From NCBI RefSeq assembly GCF_000340565.2, contig NZ_CP007203.1, positions 4,986,747 through 5,050,746 on the forward strand: a stretch of DNA of 64,000 bases. Direction: 5' to 3'. The position numbers and the translations under genes were made by a program. The notes below the pieces were generated by a model that was not told the origin of the DNA, made no database searches, and was given only the letters and a program-made list of their open reading frames with translations. Source of the stretch: Nodularia spumigena CCY9414 (GTDB lineage: Bacteria > Cyanobacteriota > Cyanobacteriia > Cyanobacteriales > Nostocaceae). Below, one piece after another: positions 40,270-49,376 of the stretch. How positions within the stretch are numbered: position 1 is the stretch's first letter; each line of letters starts with the position of its first letter.

Positions 40270-41313
40270 ATGAAAATTGCTGTGATTGGTGTGGGGCGTT
40301 GGGGAGTACATTTACTGCGGAATTTTTTAGCACATCCCCAAGTGAGTGTAGTGGCGGTAGTAGACCCCCAAGCAGAAAGATTGGCAGCAGTCAAGCAACA
40401 GTTTAATTTAGATGAAAATATATTATTGACTACTCAGTGGTCAGCTTTACAGCAAGTAGCGGGGCTGACAGCAGTGGCGATCGCCACTCCAGCTACTACC
40501 CACTATGCTTTAATTAAAGAGGCGCTGCATCTGGGCTACCACGTTTTAGCAGAAAAACCCTTAACTCTAGACCCAGGAGAATGTCTGGAACTTTGCCAGA
40601 TAGCAGAACAACAGCATTTAATCTTGATGGTTGACCATACTTATTTATTTCATCCAGCTGTTGAACAAGGGCAAACTGTTGTTAAGGCAGGTAAATTAGG
40701 TAATTTACGCTATGGTTACGCCACACGTACACATTTAGGGCCAGTCCGCCAAGATGTTGATGCTTTGTGGGATTTAGCTATTCATGATATTGCTATTTTT
40801 AACAACTGGCTGGGTCAGATCCCAGTGAAAGTACAGGCTACGGGTACGGTGTGGTTACAGGGAGTAGAGAATAGGGAACTGACACACTCACCATCAGGGT
40901 TAGCAGATTTAGTCTGGGTAACGCTGACATACCCGGATGAGTTTCAGGTATATATTCACCTGTGCTGGGGAAATCCTGATAAACAGAGAAGACTGGCGGT
41001 TGTGGGTAGCCGTGGTTGCTTGATTTTTGATGAAATGTCCACTACATCGCCTTTAACTCTGTTACATGGTGAGTTTGAACGTCAAGGAAATCAGTTTTTA
41101 CCTGTGAATCAAAAACCAGAAATGCTGGAATTAAAAACAGGGGAACCATTGCAGCGAGTTTGCGATCGCTTTATTCTCAGTATTATTCAGAACACTACCC
41201 CAGACATCTCATCTGGTTGGGTAGGCACAGAATTAGTACAGATTCTCTCTGGTCTGACAGCATCTCTAAACCAGGGCGGACAACCTGTGGTTTTAAAAAT
41301 CAACGGTTTCTGA
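40270..41313 (+). CDS. Gfo/Idh/MocA-family oxidoreductase
   Basis: 347 residues. The N-terminal Rossmann fold begins IAVIGVGRWGVHLLRNF, and the hallmark AEKPLTLD near residue 95 supplies the catalytic-region Lys; the C-terminal domain carries HDIAIFNNWLG with a conserved Asp/His pair. The family reduces or oxidises sugars, inositols and related compounds with NAD(P). The substrate cannot be told from the sequence. It ends 5 bases from the convergent histidine kinase gene. Confidence 0.88.
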   Translation: MKIAVIGVGRWGVHLLRNFLAHPQVSVVAVVDPQAERLAAVKQQFNLDENILLTTQWSALQQVAGLTAVAIATPATTHYALIKEALHLGYHVLAEKPLTLDPGECLELCQIAEQQHLILMVDHTYLFHPAVEQGQTVVKAGKLGNLRYGYATRTHLGPVRQDVDALWDLAIHDIAIFNNWLGQIPVKVQATGTVWLQGVENRELTHSPSGLADLVWVTLTYPDEFQVYIHLCWGNPDKQRRLAVVGSRGCLIFDEMSTTSPLTLLHGEFERQGNQFLPVNQKPEMLELKTGEPLQRVCDRFILSIIQNTTPDISSGWVGTELVQILSGLTASLNQGGQPVVLKINGF

Positions 41314-41318
41314 TTTCT

Positions 41319-43265
41319 CTATTTCTTGGTAGAAATTAGCGAACAGTTACCAGCCCTTACCCCCTCATCCTCAGAAGCAACTACCCGATTATGTAAATTC
41401 CCTTCTGTTGTAGAAGCATTTAATCGGGTAATATCAATCATCGGCAAGGTAATCTTCACCGTTGTACCTTGGTTTATACCCGCACTTTCCAGAGTAATAG
41501 TACCTCCCATGAGTTCAATTAAGTTGCGGGAAATCGCTAGTCCTAGTCCCGTACCTTCAACCTTGCGTGTTGCGCCTCCATCTAGCATCACGAAGGGGCG
41601 AAATAGTTTGTGCTGCTGGTCAGGTTCTATGCCTAAACCTGTATCTGTTATGCTGACAATCACCTGAAATTTGTGGGAAATTGTAGCAATCCTAATGCTT
41701 CCCTCGTCGGTAAACTTAGTAGCATTACCAATGATATTAATTAGTACCTGCTTTAACTTTGCTGCGTCTGCTTCTACGGGAATCAAGTCAGTACCTAAAT
41801 CAGTTTTTAACTGCAAGCCTTTGTTCTGCACATTTACTGATTGTAAATTAATCACTTCCAGCAGTATTTGCCGGAGATCAATCGGTACTTTAACTACTGA
41901 CAGTTTACCTGCTTCAATTTTGGAGATATCAAGTAGTTCATTAATAATACCTAGCAAGTGAATAGCTGTGTCGTCGGCACGTTTGAGAAACTCTATTTCT
42001 TCTTCTCGGTTATCGCACAAGCCCTCGTGAACTACGCGCACGCAGTTAATAATCACATTGAGTGGATTTCTCAATTCATGGGAAGTGGTAGCCAAAAACT
42101 GACTTTTGATCTGGTTAGCAGTTTTTGCCTCTTTCCAAGCAATTTCTAGTTCTTCTGCCCAGGCTTTGAGTCTCTCAACCATTTGGTCTATTGCTTGCGC
42201 CAGTTGGTTGAACTCCCGGATTTTGAAGTTGCGTGGTACTGGTTGTGCGGCGTGGTGGCTGTGAAGATTCAGGGCATAGTCGCGCAATTCTTCTAGAGGA
42301 TTGGCCAGGTAAGGAGCTAGATATAAAGATGCCAACAAACTCGCACCAATTAAACCAACTGTTAAAACAATCAGGATCAGTTTGATTTCTTCCAAACCTA
42401 GCAGAGCATTATCCACAGTTGTCACAGCGACGACTATCCATTTTTGCCCTTGCTCTTTTGTAATGGGGTTGGCGATAGCTGTGTAACCAACTATGAATCC
42501 ATTGCCCTCTTGATTCGGCAAATTTATAGAATTACTTTGTCCAGCCATTGCCTTTTTGACAATCTGTTCCAGTTGGGCAGCATCTGGGTGTTGTTGAATA
42601 TTCGTCCCTACTAGCTCGGCTGATGGGTGTGCTAAAATCATCCCGTTTTCAGCAATTACTACAGTAGCGCCTGTTAAGGACCCCGGCTGATTTTTGCTTT
42701 GTTTGTATAGTGCTGATTGAATACTCAAGGCATATAGCACTTTCCCAGTGCGACTATACACTGGAGTGGATAGCATTAATTGCAGTTGATTATGGGTATT
42801 TTTTTTACCTGTGGTTCCTGCCTTGGGAGGTAATATTTTTTTGATAACAATTTTTTCTCCTTGATCAGGAAAAGATAATCTCGATTCGGCAATTGCTTGG
42901 TTTCCACAGGTACTGGCAATGATTTTACTGCTTTGTAGATGAGTTAATTGCAGGCACTCAATATGCGTTGGTAATTGTTTTGCTAGCTGAGTGAGATATT
43001 TTTGTGCTTGTTTAGATGAACCAGTCTGAATAACGGTTGTTTGACTGACAGTGAGCAAGTGAGTTTGTAGGGTAGCGATCGCATTAGCAATTGTCTCACC
43101 TTTGAAAATAGCGCTCTCTGTCAGATTTTGACGGGCAGTTTTTAATAGGCTAGACCTAGCCTTATTCAAGGCTACAATTTGCCCCAACAATAATGCTGGG
43201 ACAAACAACAGTAAAATTCTTGTTACTAAAATACGTCTAAAGGATGATTGACAAGCCTTAGCCAT
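41319..43265 (-). CDS. Membrane sensor histidine kinase with Cache-like sensor
   Basis: 648 residues from the ATG at 43265; an in-frame ATG 48 bases earlier adds residues without family support. Order: membrane helix (RRILVTRILLLFVPALLLG), periplasmic Cache-type sensor of about 240 residues, second helix (LILIVLTVGLIGASLLASLYL), HAMP linker, HisKA with phospho-acceptor SHELRNP, and HATPase with N box NIIGNATKFT, G1 DTGLGIEP and G2 GTGLGLAIS. No receiver domain is fused and no response regulator gene adjoins, so it is an orphan kinase. The C-terminal residues after the ATPase are short and unstructured. Confidence 0.92.
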   Translation of the reverse strand: MAKACQSSFRRILVTRILLLFVPALLLGQIVALNKARSSLLKTARQNLTESAIFKGETIANAIATLQTHLLTVSQTTVIQTGSSKQAQKYLTQLAKQLPTHIECLQLTHLQSSKIIASTCGNQAIAESRLSFPDQGEKIVIKKILPPKAGTTGKKNTHNQLQLMLSTPVYSRTGKVLYALSIQSALYKQSKNQPGSLTGATVVIAENGMILAHPSAELVGTNIQQHPDAAQLEQIVKKAMAGQSNSINLPNQEGNGFIVGYTAIANPITKEQGQKWIVVAVTTVDNALLGLEEIKLILIVLTVGLIGASLLASLYLAPYLANPLEELRDYALNLHSHHAAQPVPRNFKIREFNQLAQAIDQMVERLKAWAEELEIAWKEAKTANQIKSQFLATTSHELRNPLNVIINCVRVVHEGLCDNREEEIEFLKRADDTAIHLLGIINELLDISKIEAGKLSVVKVPIDLRQILLEVINLQSVNVQNKGLQLKTDLGTDLIPVEADAAKLKQVLINIIGNATKFTDEGSIRIATISHKFQVIVSITDTGLGIEPDQQHKLFRPFVMLDGGATRKVEGTGLGLAISRNLIELMGGTITLESAGINQGTTVKITLPMIDITRLNASTTEGNLHNRVVASEDEGVRAGNCSLISTKK

Positions 43266-43374
43266 CGAGGATCTCACTTCGCATCTGTAAACCACAAAAG
43301 TAACGATGTGCAATTAGAATAGCTCAAGGAGATATTCTGCTAAGTTATAATAATTTGCTGGTCAACTCCCAAAA

Positions 43375-43563
43375 ATGGCAAATCTTGAAGGTATAACAAG
43401 GAATCAGGCATACCAAAACTCATATAAGGTAGATGTGAAAGTGACTGGTGTTGCATATAGATACAGTTATGAAATTGCACTCACAGTAGCTGGCGGGCAA
43501 ATATTTTTCTCCAATCAATCCACTAACAAGCCAAATATCAAGACTATCAAACCAAGCCAATGA
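43375..43563 (+). CDS. Small protein of unknown function, coupled to the RibD-like gene
   Basis: 62 residues, with no recognised family. The sequence alternates polar and hydrophobic residues (VDVKVTGVAYRYSYEIALTV), suggesting beta strands. Its stop overlaps the start of the next gene in an ATGA, which argues for translational coupling and that the frame is real. It is divergent from the histidine kinase gene about 110 bases away. Confidence 0.55.
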   Translation: MANLEGITRNQAYQNSYKVDVKVTGVAYRYSYEIALTVAGGQIFFSNQSTNKPNIKTIKPSQ

Positions 43564-44291
43564 TGCACAATCGTCCTCATACTACAGTCGTTTTGGCAAT
43601 GAGTGCAGATGGCAAGATAGCAGATTTTAGGCGATCGCCTGCGCGGTTTGGCTCAGGGGCTGATAAAGCACACCTGGAAGAACAAATTGCTGCCTCTGAT
43701 GCCGTTTTAATAGGTGCTGGCACTCTTCGTGCTTACGGTACAACACTTACAGTATCACAACCAATTCTGCTGCAACATCGAATAAAAGGGGGTAAGCCCG
43801 CCCAACCGGTTCATATAGTCATTACACAGTCTGCTGATATCAATCCGGAAATTAAGTTTTTTCAACAGCCAATAGAACGCTGGTTGCTGACAACAACAAT
43901 GGGAGCAGGTTCTTGGCAAAGACGAGAACAGACACTTCATTCTACAGGGTTAACACCAGCACGGGAGTGTCCTCCCAAATTTGAGCAGATGATAATTTTT
44001 GACACACCAACGGGAAAGGTTGACACGTCTGCTGCTTTGCAACACCTGGCATCTCTACATATAACACGTTTAGCGATCTTGGGGGGAGGTGAGTTAGTCG
44101 CTTCTATGTTGCAATTAGATTTAATTGATGAACTCTGGCTCACAGTCTGTCCATTGATTTTAGGTGGTGCATCTGCACCAACACCAGTAGAAGGAGTCGG
44201 ATTTTTATCTCAATTTGCTCCCAAATTAGAACTTTTAGAAGTTCATCAAGTTGAGCAAGAAGTGTTTCTGCACTATCGGCTGCAACGTTGA
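43560..44291 (+). CDS. RibD C-terminal/dihydrofolate-reductase-like reductase
   Basis: 243 residues; the start is in the ATGA overlap (a second ATG follows at once). It begins TTVVLAMSADGKIAD, then SDAVLIGAGTLRAYG, and ends with LAILGGGELVASML and ELWLTVCPLILGG, the NADPH- and substrate-binding pattern of the RibD reductase domain. No deaminase domain is fused. Homologues act as 5-amino-6-ribosylamino-uracil 5'-phosphate reductases in riboflavin synthesis or on unknown pterin-like substrates; the exact role is unproven. Confidence 0.85.
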   Translation: MMHNRPHTTVVLAMSADGKIADFRRSPARFGSGADKAHLEEQIAASDAVLIGAGTLRAYGTTLTVSQPILLQHRIKGGKPAQPVHIVITQSADINPEIKFFQQPIERWLLTTTMGAGSWQRREQTLHSTGLTPARECPPKFEQMIIFDTPTGKVDTSAALQHLASLHITRLAILGGGELVASMLQLDLIDELWLTVCPLILGGASAPTPVEGVGFLSQFAPKLELLEVHQVEQEVFLHYRLQR

Positions 44292-44310
44292 GCAAATTAG
44301 ATTAACCTAT

Positions 44311-44426
44311 TAGTCATTAGTCATTGGTCATTGGTCATTGGTCATTAGTCATTGGTCATTAGTCATTGGTCATTGGTCATTAGTCATTGGTCATTGGTCA
44401 TTAGTCATTGGTCATTGGTCATTGGG
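44311..44426 (+). repeat. Heptamer tandem repeat array (TAGTCAT/TGGTCAT)
   Basis: Sixteen exact 7-base units plus TGGG. They are the reverse complement of the family at 36825 and 61685. Writing A for TAGTCAT and G for TGGTCAT the order is AAGGGAGAGGAGGAGG, so part of it repeats as a 21-base AGG triplet. Confidence 0.95.
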
Positions 44427-44522
44427 TAGAGGGAAATTTTTAACCCTGTTTCGATTTTTGACTTTTGACTTTTGACTTTCGCGCAGCGCTCCCAGTCCCT
44501 TATTCTTCAAAAAAGCCCCACA

Positions 44523-45704
44523 ATGGTGGAACAAATCAAGCCTCGCTACTCTAGCCGTTGGATTAACAAAATTGCGGAAGTACCCCAAAATGCCTGGGAT
44601 GCTTTAGCAATGCCACTGAAAACGCCGTTTTTAGAATGGGATTGGCTGAATAATCTCGAAATTTCCCAGAGTGCTACGGCTAAAACTGGGTGGTTACCTA
44701 ATCACTTAACTCTTTGGCGAGACAGAACGCTGATTGCAGTTGCGCCACTTTACTTGAAAGGACACAGTTATGGTGAATTTGTCTTTGATCACCAATGGGC
44801 AGAATTAGCCGATCGCATTGGAGTACAGTATTATCCTAAATTGCTGGGAATGACACCATTTACCCCGGCTGAAGGTTATCGTTTTTTAATCGCCCCAGGG
44901 GAAGATGAGGATGAAATTACAGCCCTGATGGTGCATGAGATTGATGCTTTCTGCATCAAGCATCGGATTTCTGGTTGTCATTTTCTCTATGTCGATCCCC
45001 AATGGCGGACTGTGCTGGAACGCCAAGGTTTTACAACTTGGTTACACCATAGCTACATTTGGGAAAATGTCGGGTTTAAAACTTTTGATGATTATTTAAA
45101 ATTATTCAACGCCAATCAGCGCCGCAATATCAAGCGAGAACGCAAAGCTGTGGAAAAAGTGGGTTTACGACTACAACCACTGACTGGTGATGCAATTCCT
45201 CAGTCTTTATTTCCTTTGATGTACGAGTTCTATGCTGATACTTGTGATAAATTTGGCTGGTGGGGTAGTAAATACCTCACAAAGCAGTTTTTTGAGCAAC
45301 TACATACCAATTACCGGCATCGAGTGGTATTTTTTCCGGCGTATACAGAACAAGATGAGCGTCAACCTGTGGGGATGTCTTTTTGTTTATTTAAAGGCGA
45401 TCGCTTATATGGACGCTACTGGGGTAGTTTCCAAGAAATAGATTGCTTACATTTTGATGCTTGCTATTATACACCGATTGAGTGGGCGATCGCTCATAAT
45501 ATCCAAAGTTTTGATCCCGGTGCTGGGGGACGACACAAAAAACGCCGTGGTTTTCCCGCTATGCCAAATTACAGTTTGCACCGCTTTTACAATAGTCGTT
45601 TAGAACAAATTATCCCCCCATATATTCGGGAAGTTAATCAACTAGAACAACAAGAGATGGCGGCGATTAATCAGGATTTACCATTTAATCTCAAAAATGA
45701 ATAA
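44523..45704 (+). CDS. FemAB/GNAT-fold protein of the COG3146 type
   Basis: 393 residues from ATG 44523; an in-frame TTG upstream (44472) lies in repeat-derived DNA. Characteristic blocks are TPFLEWDWLNNLE near the start, HSYGEFVFDHQWAEL, NANQRRNIKRERK in the middle and FDPGAGGRHKKRRGF near the end. The family is predicted to have tandem GNAT-like acyl-transferase folds and is often annotated as peptidoglycan biosynthesis/recognition protein or N-acetyltransferase; its reaction is not established. Confidence 0.85.
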   Translation: MVEQIKPRYSSRWINKIAEVPQNAWDALAMPLKTPFLEWDWLNNLEISQSATAKTGWLPNHLTLWRDRTLIAVAPLYLKGHSYGEFVFDHQWAELADRIGVQYYPKLLGMTPFTPAEGYRFLIAPGEDEDEITALMVHEIDAFCIKHRISGCHFLYVDPQWRTVLERQGFTTWLHHSYIWENVGFKTFDDYLKLFNANQRRNIKRERKAVEKVGLRLQPLTGDAIPQSLFPLMYEFYADTCDKFGWWGSKYLTKQFFEQLHTNYRHRVVFFPAYTEQDERQPVGMSFCLFKGDRLYGRYWGSFQEIDCLHFDACYYTPIEWAIAHNIQSFDPGAGGRHKKRRGFPAMPNYSLHRFYNSRLEQIIPPYIREVNQLEQQEMAAINQDLPFNLKNE

Positions 45705-45810
45705 CCCATATGACAGTAAAATCCCTAACCTGAACACTTACAAATCTGAGATAATAAAAAATAGCACCTCTAATTACACAAGATTTAATTATTGAGGCAC
45801 TCAAAAATCA

Positions 45811-46635
45811 ATGGTGGAGATAATTGCTGTTTTTATGCTCATTGGGCTGATTGTGATTGGTATTTTAGCCAATCCTATCCTCGTGAAACAGCGTCACAAC
45901 CGTGTTAAACGCCGTCCATTCCCGCCACTGTGGAGTGCTATCATTGAAAATCATCTCCCCATTTATCTCCAGCTTTCACCTGATGAACGTCGGAGACTTC
46001 AGGGACATATTCAAGTATTTTTAGCACAAAAGCAATTCATTGGCTGTGGAGGATTGCAAGTCACACCAGAAATGAAGGTAACTATTGCTGCTGTAGCTTG
46101 TTTACTTTTACTGAACGAGCGAGGAAAATACTTCCCTAAACTGCGTTCTATTTTAATTTACCCCAGGACATATTTTGTAAATCAAACTGTAGCAACGGGA
46201 AATTATGTAGTCGAAGAAAAACGCGAGGCGAGATTAGGGGAATCATGGACTCAAGACCAATTAATATTATCTTGGGAACAGGTTGAAAAAGATACTGGTA
46301 ACTGGCAAGATGGACATAATGTTGTCCTACACGAATTTGCCCATCAGTTAGACCAAGAAGATGGAACCGCCAACGGAGTGCCTATTTTGCAACGCAACTC
46401 AGAGTATACTGTGTGGGCGCAGGTGATGACAGCAGAATATCAACAACTTTGTGATGATATTCCCAGAAACGTCAAAACTGTCATGGATGGCTATGGTACA
46501 ATTAATCCGGCTGAGTTTTTTGCTGTAGCTACGGAAACATTTTATGAAAAACCTCGCCAGTTAAGGGGGAAGCATCCGGCGCTGTATGAGCAATTACAAA
46601 GGTATTATCAATTAGACCCTGTGCAGTGGACTTAA
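45811..46635 (+). CDS. mtfA: MtfA-type zinc metallopeptidase (M90)
   Basis: 274 residues, with an N-terminal membrane helix (IIAVFMLIGLIVIGILANPIL) not present in the E. coli protein. The zinc site is HEFAHQLDQEDG (HExxH), with the third ligand expected in the conserved downstream FFAVATETFYE. MtfA in E. coli binds the Mlc repressor and cleaves peptides; the cyanobacterial role is unknown. Its last 24 bases overlap the end of the convergent ureohydrolase gene. Confidence 0.9.
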   Translation: MVEIIAVFMLIGLIVIGILANPILVKQRHNRVKRRPFPPLWSAIIENHLPIYLQLSPDERRRLQGHIQVFLAQKQFIGCGGLQVTPEMKVTIAAVACLLLLNERGKYFPKLRSILIYPRTYFVNQTVATGNYVVEEKREARLGESWTQDQLILSWEQVEKDTGNWQDGHNVVLHEFAHQLDQEDGTANGVPILQRNSEYTVWAQVMTAEYQQLCDDIPRNVKTVMDGYGTINPAEFFAVATETFYEKPRQLRGKHPALYEQLQRYYQLDPVQWT

Positions 46636-47664
46636 GGATAAATCCATTAAATTAGCTAGTTTATAAACAATTCGCGCCCCGACATTACCATCCCACTCAG
46701 CATCACCGACTTCGCAGACATCAAAACCGATAATTTTACGATTACTTTTGACCAATTCCCGGAATAAACAAAAAGTTTGCTCTAATTCTAACCCACCAGG
46801 AACAGGAGTACCCGTACTGGGGCAAAGTTTGGGATCAAGTCCATCCACATCAAAGCTAAGATAAACGTACTCTGGTAAATGACTGATAATTTCTTGGCAG
46901 ATATCAATCCAAGTGCTGCCGGCGTAAAGCTTTTGTTTGATAATTGGGTCGTAATAAGCGATAATGCGATCGCCTGATTGATCAATCATTTTCACTTCAT
47001 CATGAGAAATATCACGCAAGCCTACCTGGACTAATTTGGAAATCTGCGGAATTTTCAACCCATTAAACATAATCGAAGCATGGGAAAACTCAAACCCTTC
47101 ATAAGCATCGCGTAAATCTGCGTGGGCATCAATATGTAAAATGCCATAGTTGGGATACTTAGCGGCTAAAGCTTGGAAGTAACCTAATGGTACACTGTGA
47201 TCACCACCAATAACTGCAACACGCTTCCCCTGATTCATTGCTGCTTGACACTGGGTAAATAACCATTGATTCACCTGTTCACCAGCTTGATTAATTGCTG
47301 TCAGCACAGGAGTTAAATCGGGTGTAGCGGTCAGTTGTTCGCCTTGTGCTAGTCTGGCAATAATTTTGGCTGCTAAGGTGCGATAATATTCATTTTTTTC
47401 GCAAATATCCTGGGGAATTTCCATCATGAAAATTCCTTGTTTCCAGCCATCAGGATGATCGAAATCGAATAAATCTAGTTGAATGGAAGCATCGAGTATT
47501 TGCTGTGGTGCTTTGGCTGTACCAGCACCATAGGATACTGTGACTTCCCAGGGTACAGGAATGACAATCAAGTTTGCAGACTCATAATCGCATGGTAAAC
47601 CGAAGATGTTACCATTGATTTCACCTACGCCACTGGGATTGTAGTCTGGTTGTTGAATAGTCAT
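46612..47664 (-). CDS. speB: Agmatinase/arginase-family ureohydrolase
   Basis: 350 residues with all metal-binding signatures of the ureohydrolase fold: GGDHSVPLG, LHIDAHADLRD and SFDVDGLDPK. These hold two Mn2+ (or Ni2+) ions that activate water to hydrolyse a guanidino group. Annotation as agmatinase (agmatine to putrescine and urea) is conventional, but cyanobacterial members of this family include guanidine hydrolases, and substrate residues cannot be judged by eye. The N-terminal 100 residues are longer than in E. coli SpeB. Confidence 0.82.
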   Translation of the reverse strand: MTIQQPDYNPSGVGEINGNIFGLPCDYESANLIVIPVPWEVTVSYGAGTAKAPQQILDASIQLDLFDFDHPDGWKQGIFMMEIPQDICEKNEYYRTLAAKIIARLAQGEQLTATPDLTPVLTAINQAGEQVNQWLFTQCQAAMNQGKRVAVIGGDHSVPLGYFQALAAKYPNYGILHIDAHADLRDAYEGFEFSHASIMFNGLKIPQISKLVQVGLRDISHDEVKMIDQSGDRIIAYYDPIIKQKLYAGSTWIDICQEIISHLPEYVYLSFDVDGLDPKLCPSTGTPVPGGLELEQTFCLFRELVKSNRKIIGFDVCEVGDAEWDGNVGARIVYKLANLMDLSLSPLHRV

Positions 47665-47847
47665 CGTTTTGTAATTTAATATGGATTTCTATCACGCAGA
47701 GGCGCAGAGGCGCAGAGAATGAGAGTTTGAGAGTTTGAATTTTTGACTTTCATTCTCTAATTCGGCAATCCCAAATATTTTAACTAAAAAATGGTGCTGG
47801 TGATTTCAAGGATAAATTTATCTACCTCACTCAGATGAAGTTTGCTG

Positions 47848-49365
47848 TCATGATGACAATGCAGCAATTATTTCGTCAAAATTGCGCTGATATACCTGTT
47901 GTCCATAGTTGTTCCATGCTTCGTCTGAGGAGTGGGGAAACCTTGTTAATGTTGCGTGTTGAATATATTTCATCATGGGGCGACGCAGATTTTCGTATTT
48001 CTCAAAGGCTGTAGCGATCGCCTCTGGCGGGGCGTAGCCCATCGCTTCCCCATTATCCCATTTATTTGTCTCGGCAATATGAGCAATTAACGTTGTCACT
48101 GCTAGCGCATCTTCAAATCCTTGATTAACCCCTTGTGCCATAAAAGGAGGCATACCATGAGCTGCATCACCCACTAATACCACACGTCCTCTACTCCAGG
48201 TAGGTTGACTTTCGCCGTCAGATGTGCTTGCGTGGTGAATGTAGTATGGGCGTTGCTGCATATTAGCAGGAGGAGATAGACGAACTAATTCCTGAAGTAC
48301 ATCGGGATAACCAGCTTTTTCTAACTGCTGCATTGCTAAATCCAGCAAAGAACTTTCAGATTTATCTTCTAACGATTCCAAAGACACAGCCAGATGTAAA
48401 ATGTATCCTATGTGGCTACCTGGTCTGCGAAATAACATCATCCTTAGCTCATTCAGAGAATCGGTAATTTCGGAAGCATTACTAATAGTGACAATGGGTG
48501 AATCTTGAAAAAACTTCTCTTCAATTTGTGTCTGTAATTCCTGGGGAATTTCGGTGATTTCCCGACAAGATATAGCTGCGAATCCTGAATATTTAGGTTG
48601 GGCAAAATCACTATCAGGAGTATCTTTGTAAAGTACTTTGCGAATTGTCGAGTTAATACCATCTGCTGCTACAATTAGTTTGGCTCGGAATGATTTTGAA
48701 CCTAATTGTTGAGAGGTCGGATCTAAATTCTGAGGCTCGTTATTATCGACTTTTTGTCCATCAGCCCAATAAGCATAAGGGTTGGCTTCTGTTCTTAGAT
48801 CAGAAATGCAATCTATCCGAACACAGCCCTTTTCTGGCTCATCAATAACATTTATACAACGATGATTTGCTTTAACTCTGTCTTCAGGAATGAGATTTCT
48901 GAGGGTGGTTTGCAAATTGTACCAAGCAATTGATACTCGACCCTCACCATATTGTTGAAACCAGTGATCAAACCCCAGAGGAGTTGACCGAATAGTTTCC
49001 CCCTGCAAATTCTTATAAACCCATTCGGGTGAAGTTTTAGCAGGTTTTTCTCCCTGAGTTTTTTCGCCATTAGACTGAGGGGAATTCATGAACCCCATCC
49101 CAGTGTTCTTAACTGCTTCGTAAGCTTGATTATCTAAATATTTGAGAGATTTTAAGCCATTGGGAAGAATATCCAATACTTGACCAACTTTACGAAAAGC
49201 GCGAGTTTGATCAACAACCAGAATATTTTCTATACCACATTTGCGTAAGCCAATAGCTGTTGCTAACCCGATAGGCCCAGCGCCAACTATGACAACATCG
49301 TAGATTTCCCCGGTTAAGGTCTGGCTGTCTGTATTTATACGGTTGTCTGATTTAGTTGCTGACAT
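47848..49365 (-). CDS. FAD-dependent monooxygenase
   Basis: 505 residues of the PHBH-like aromatic hydroxylase class. It has the FAD Rossmann motif VVIVGAGPIGLATAIGLRKCG near the start, a second FAD site in VLVGDAAHGMPPFMAQG, and the intermediate motif LIVAADGINSTIRK. Likely chemistry is NAD(P)H-dependent hydroxylation or epoxidation of an aromatic or terpenoid compound; the substrate is unknown. The next gene on the same strand ends 11 bases before its start, so the two are probably cotranscribed. Confidence 0.88.
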   Translation of the reverse strand: MSATKSDNRINTDSQTLTGEIYDVVIVGAGPIGLATAIGLRKCGIENILVVDQTRAFRKVGQVLDILPNGLKSLKYLDNQAYEAVKNTGMGFMNSPQSNGEKTQGEKPAKTSPEWVYKNLQGETIRSTPLGFDHWFQQYGEGRVSIAWYNLQTTLRNLIPEDRVKANHRCINVIDEPEKGCVRIDCISDLRTEANPYAYWADGQKVDNNEPQNLDPTSQQLGSKSFRAKLIVAADGINSTIRKVLYKDTPDSDFAQPKYSGFAAISCREITEIPQELQTQIEEKFFQDSPIVTISNASEITDSLNELRMMLFRRPGSHIGYILHLAVSLESLEDKSESSLLDLAMQQLEKAGYPDVLQELVRLSPPANMQQRPYYIHHASTSDGESQPTWSRGRVVLVGDAAHGMPPFMAQGVNQGFEDALAVTTLIAHIAETNKWDNGEAMGYAPPEAIATAFEKYENLRRPMMKYIQHATLTRFPHSSDEAWNNYGQQVYQRNFDEIIAALSS

Positions 49366-49376
49366 ATTGATCCAAA

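Noticed and set aside
44311..44426. CRISPR array
   Set aside because: Units are only seven bases, directly adjoining, with no spacers; it is a short tandem repeat of the STRR type.
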